Assembly: GCF_030286555.1 (NCBI RefSeq)
Contig: NZ_JASVWF010000002.1
Location: 620,001 to 684,000, forward strand
Length of the DNA: 64,000 bases
Origin: Actinomycetospora termitidis
Lineage (GTDB): Bacteria; Actinomycetota; Actinomycetes; Mycobacteriales; Pseudonocardiaceae
Direction of reading: 5' to 3'
Shown: piece by piece, positions 61,129 to 64,000 of the stretch
Position numbering within the stretch: the stretch's first letter is position 1
Layout of the letters: each line of letters starts with the position of its first letter
The notes under the pieces: generated by a model
Databases searched by the model: none
Told to the model about the DNA's origin: nothing
What the model saw: only the letters and a program-made list of their open reading frames with translations
Position numbers and translations under genes: made by a program

Positions 61129-61504
61129 TCATGATGCCGCTCCAGGGCAGGCGCGACCGCTGATCTCAGTGGGTGCGTCGTCGGCCCAGTGGAGGTCCTC
61201 GAGCACGAGGATCGTGCCGGCCGGGTCCGCGAGACGGTCGAGCACCGCCCGGTACAGCGTCACGGGTCGTTCGTCGGAGGCGATCAGATCGGCCGGGCGA
61301 CTGCCCGGCTCGGCCGGCCGGCCGGCCGGCAAGGCGTCGACGAGGCTGGTCTTGCCGATCCCCGCAGCCCCCGCTGACGAGGGCGAGCAGGCCGCTGTGA
61401 CGAGCCGACTGTGCCCACGGATCGAGGCGGGTCAGCTCCCGCTGCCGTTCGAGCAGACGGGGGCGCCGACCGGAGCTCGGGACCGACGCCCGTGACAGCC
61501 CCAT
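61129..61504 (-). pseudogene. Decayed LuxR-family/AAA-type ATPase regulator
   Basis: The N-terminal RPRLLERQRELTRLDPWAQS leads to LLALVSGGCG, then the Walker A continues in another frame as GIGKTSLVDALPAG, showing a frameshift near 61370. The second frame runs to VLEDLHWADDAP (Walker B) and then loses homology and stops at 61129. The family is normally about 900 residues with a C-terminal LuxR domain, so only the first 120 residues survive. It lies next to vapBC. Confidence 0.7.
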
Positions 61505-61584
61505 GGCGGCACCCGTACTCCCAGGAGTTCGCCATGGTGGGGCACCCCGGCATCCGGGAGCAACGGCACGGCCGACCGAAGGAC

Positions 61585-61626
61585 GACGACGGGCCCGACC
61601 ACCGTGAGGTGACCGGGCCCGTCGTC
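61585..61626 (-). terminator. sigA terminator hairpin
   Basis: GACGACGGGCCC (61585-61596) and GGGCCCGTCGTC (61615-61626) form a perfect 12-bp stem, extended inwards by CACC/GGTG. It lies 10 bases beyond the sigA stop. Confidence 0.8.
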
Positions 61627-61635
61627 GGGAAGGAG

Positions 61636-63009
61636 CTAGTCCAGGTAGTCGCGCAGCACCTGCGAGCGCGACGGGTGGCGCAGCTTCGACATCGTCTTCG
61701 ACTCGATCTGGCGAATGCGCTCGCGCGTCACGCCGTAGACCTGGCCGATCTCGTCGAGGGTGCGCGGCTGGCCGTCGGTGAGGCCGAAGCGCAGCCGCAC
61801 GACGCCCGCCTCGCGCTCGGAGAGCGTCGCGAGGACCGACTGCAGCTGGTCCTGCAGCAGCGTGAAGGACACCGCGTCGACGGCCACGACGGCCTCGGAG
61901 TCCTCGATGAAGTCACCGAGCTGCGAGTCGCCCTCGTCGCCGATCGTCTGGTCCAGCGAGATGGGCTCCCGGGCGTACTGCTGGATCTCCAGCACCTTGT
62001 CCGGGGTGATGTCCATTTCCTTGGCCAGCTCTTCAGGAGTGGGCTCGCGCCCGAGGTCCTGGAGCAGCTCACGCTGTATGCGGCCGAGCTTGTTGATGAC
62101 CTCCACCATGTGCACCGGGATGCGGATGGTGCGCGCCTGGTCGGCCATCGCGCGGGTGATGGCCTGGCGGATCCACCACGTCGCGTACGTCGAGAACTTG
62201 TAGCCCTTGGTGTAGTCGAACTTCTCGACCGCACGGATCAGACCGAGATTGCCCTCCTGGATCAGGTCCAGGAACGCCATGCCCCGGCCGGTGTAGCGCT
62301 TGGCCAGCGAGACGACGAGGCGGAGGTTCGCCTCGAGCAGGTGGGACTTGGCGCGCTCGCCGTCCCGGACGATCCACCGCAGGTCGCGCCGCATCTGCGT
62401 CGCGAGCTCCTGCTGGGCCTCGGCGACCTTGCGCAGCCGCTCCGCCGCGTAGAGGCCGGCCTCGATCCGCTTGGCGAGCTCGACCTCCTCCTCGGCGTTG
62501 AGCAGCGCCACCTTGCCGATCTGCTTGAGGTAGGCGCGGACCGAGTCGGCCGAGGCGGTGAGCTCGGCGTCCTTGCGCGCCTGGCGCAGCGCCTCGGACT
62601 CCTCCTCGTCCCAGACGAAGTCGCCGGACTTCTTGTCCTCCTCGGTGGGCTCCTCGGTCTCGACCTCCTCGACGACGACCTCGGCGCCCAGCGCCTCGAC
62701 CTCCTCGGTCAGGTCGGCGTCGCCGGGGGCGGCGTCCTCGAGCTCGCCCTCGGGGGTCTCGGCCTCGGTGCCCTCGGCCCCCTCGGTCTTGGCGCCCTTC
62801 TTGGCCGGGGCGGCCTTCTTCGCGGGGGCCTTCTTGGCCGGCGCCTTGGCGGCCGTGCCCGCGGCCGCCTTCGTCGCGGTCTTCGCACGGGTGGTCTTCG
62901 GACGCGCCGGGGCGTCGGCGGCGTCCTCGGTGACCACGCCCAGCGGGCCGGAGGGCTGCTCCGCCGTGGCGGTGGCGCGACGGCGGGAAGCGGAATCTGC
63001 GGCTGCCAC
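61636..63009 (-). CDS. sigA: Primary RNA polymerase sigma factor (SigA/HrdB)
   Basis: 457-residue housekeeping sigma factor. A Lys/Ala/Pro-rich then acidic N-terminal extension (about 25-150) precedes region 1.2 ([20 protein letters not shown]), region 2 ([33 protein letters not shown]), region 3 and region 4 ([19 protein letters not shown]), ending LRDYLD, the classic SigA terminus. GTG 63009 follows GAAAGG. It is adjacent to ppgK, as in mycobacteria and other actinobacteria. It should recognise -10/-35 promoters of most genes here. Confidence 0.97.
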   Translation of the reverse strand: MAAADSASRRRATATAEQPSGPLGVVTEDAADAPARPKTTRAKTATKAAAGTAAKAPAKKAPAKKAAPAKKGAKTEGAEGTEAETPEGELEDAAPGDADLTEEVEALGAEVVVEEVETEEPTEEDKKSGDFVWDEEESEALRQARKDAELTASADSVRAYLKQIGKVALLNAEEEVELAKRIEAGLYAAERLRKVAEAQQELATQMRRDLRWIVRDGERAKSHLLEANLRLVVSLAKRYTGRGMAFLDLIQEGNLGLIRAVEKFDYTKGYKFSTYATWWIRQAITRAMADQARTIRIPVHMVEVINKLGRIQRELLQDLGREPTPEELAKEMDITPDKVLEIQQYAREPISLDQTIGDEGDSQLGDFIEDSEAVVAVDAVSFTLLQDQLQSVLATLSEREAGVVRLRFGLTDGQPRTLDEIGQVYGVTRERIRQIESKTMSKLRHPSRSQVLRDYLD

Positions 63010-63236
63010 GTACGACCTTTCGCGACGAACGACTGCTGGGGCGTCGGGCGGTACCGGATCGACGGACCCCGGACGCGGGCGATCACGACACGGAGTGGTC
63101 GGGAGTGGCCTCGGGCCCCGGTTCCGGCGGGGGACCGCCGCGGGCTGCACACCATTGTAACGACGTCGGGTGACGACCGCCCGAACCTCACAGCCCGGAC
63201 CGGCGTGCCGCCCCGTCGTCGGGAAGGATCTGCAGG

Positions 63237-63983
63237 TCAGGGGCTCGTGTCCTCCGCGGCGGCCATCGCCGCGCCGACGATCCCGGCCTGGTTCTGCAGC
63301 TGGGCGACCGCGATCTCGGTGCGCGCGTAGAGCAGCGGGACCCACTTGTGCGCCCGCTTGCTCACGCCCCCGCCCAGGATGAACAGGTCCGGCCAGATCA
63401 GGTTCTCGACGACCTGCAGGTAGCGGGACACGCGCTTGGTCCACTTCTCCCAGCTGAGGTCGCCGCGCTCCTTCGCGGAGAACGAGGCGCGGCTCTCGGC
63501 GTCGTGCCCGTCGATCTCCAGATGCCCGAGCTCGGTCGAGGGCAGCAGGACGCCGTCGTGGAAGACCGCGGAACCGATCCCGGTGCCGAAGGTCAGGACG
63601 CACACCACGCCCCGGCGCCCGGCGCCCGCCCCGAAGCGCACCTCCGCGAGCCCGGCGGCGTCCGCGTCGTTCAGCACGAACACCGGCTGGCGCCCCAGGC
63701 GTTCGGAGAACAGCCGGACCGCGTCCGTCCCCGGCCACGTCGTGTCGATGTTCGCGGCGGTGTGGGCGATCCCGTCCTTGACCACCGACGGCAGCGTGAT
63801 ACCGATCGGCCCCTGGTAGGAGTGCGCCTCGACGACCGCGGCGACGGTGTCCGCGACCGCCTCCGGGGTGGCGGGGTGCGGGGTCTCGATCCGCACCCGG
63901 TCGGCGACCGTCTCCCCGGTCTCGGTCTCGACCACGTTGCCCTTCACGCCGGTCCCGCCGACGTCGATGCCCAGTCGTCGCAT
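63237..63983 (-). CDS. ppgK: Polyphosphate glucokinase
   Basis: 248-residue ROK-fold kinase phosphorylating glucose with polyphosphate or [19 protein letters not shown] is the N-terminal phosphate loop, [12 protein letters not shown] (about 107) has the catalytic Asp, [12 protein letters not shown] (about 131) the second phosphate motif, and [13 protein letters not shown] (about 182) is typical of PPGK. ATG 63983 or GTG 63992; both fit. It lies upstream of sigA on the same strand. The 227-base gap 63010-63236 probably carries the sigA promoter and shows no gene. Confidence 0.95.
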   Translation of the reverse strand: MRRLGIDVGGTGVKGNVVETETGETVADRVRIETPHPATPEAVADTVAAVVEAHSYQGPIGITLPSVVKDGIAHTAANIDTTWPGTDAVRLFSERLGRQPVFVLNDADAAGLAEVRFGAGAGRRGVVCVLTFGTGIGSAVFHDGVLLPSTELGHLEIDGHDAESRASFSAKERGDLSWEKWTKRVSRYLQVVENLIWPDLFILGGGVSKRAHKWVPLLYARTEIAVAQLQNQAGIVGAAMAAAEDTSP

Positions 63984-64000
63984 GCCGTTCACACCCCGTC

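Noticed and set aside
63010-63236. Extension of sigA by reading through to 63738
   Set aside because: The extra residues are an out-of-frame reading of ppgK. GTG 63009 has GAAAGG upstream and gives the usual SigA N-terminus.

Overview
This window is high-GC actinobacterial chromosome. The signs are dense GC-third-position coding, many GTG/TTG starts, pervasive 4-base stop/start overlaps, DUF3099, DUF3039, DUF7455 and a 13E12-type HNH gene, and sigA next to ppgK. Gene content looks most like a Pseudonocardiaceae member (Actinomycetospora/Pseudonocardia-like). That placement is an inference from protein style; I could not run a search. No rRNA, tRNA, CRISPR array or prophage is visible.

Layout. 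1-4.1 kb: the tail of an ATP-grasp acyl-CoA synthetase, a lipoprotein, a group-2 sigma factor (SigB type), and dtd coupled to a methyltransferase. 4.3-9.5 kb: acetyl-CoA synthetase, PlsC, cyclopropane-fatty-acid synthase and a DUF1295 reductase. 9.5-15.2 kb: peroxiredoxin, DUF2975/XRE pair, an NrtR-like regulator divergent from an ADP-ribosylglycohydrolase, an alpha/beta hydrolase, and an FAD oxidoreductase coupled to DUF1365. 15.2-15.8 kb: a repeat-filled non-coding island. 15.8-19.6 kb: GNAT, HhH-GPD and cobF in one coupled run, converging on a Ni/Co transporter. 19.7-24.7 kb: an oligopeptide-type ABC importer lacking an ATPase, coupled to a PabB-PabC fusion. 24.7-27.3 kb: metE behind a cobalamin riboswitch. 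27.5-28.9 kb: a RamB/PrpR-type regulator.

29-37.5 kb is the most unusual part. It holds a SigC-like ECF sigma factor, a PepSY membrane protein with a small Cys-rich protein, a His/Met-rich DUF5134 membrane protein, and a zinc-finger protein with a Cys-rich tail. Three of these genes are preceded by the same GGGAAC-N17-CGAC motif, which I read as a local ECF regulon, probably for metal (copper) handling. A 13E12 HNH gene with an SOS-like box, an amidohydrolase and a secreted Met/His-rich protein with a CopC-like mature N-terminus follow. 37.5-43.9 kb: secreted lipase, ArsR metal sensor divergent from a P1B-4 metal ATPase, MHS transporter, Crp regulator, superoxide dismutase. 44-49.2 kb: a complete five-gene peptide/nickel-type ABC importer. 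49.2-64 kb: conserved actinobacterial genes (DUF3099, DUF3039, helicase, DUF7455, glutamine synthetase-like enzyme, CysQ), a VapBC pair, two decayed gene remnants, sigA and ppgK.

How parts connect. Metals and cobalamin recur: cobF and a Ni/Co permease supply the B12 pathway, metE is switched by cobalamin, an ArsR/P1B-4 pair exports divalent metal, and the SigC-like locus looks metal-linked. Lipid modification genes occur as two separated pairs (CFA/DUF1295 and FAD oxidoreductase/DUF1365). Repeats of note are a 68-bp element with terminal inverted repeats (two copies), 48-bp units in opposed arrays, a 31-bp exact repeat shared by the riboswitch and an ABC gene start, and long perfect palindromes ahead of two genes.
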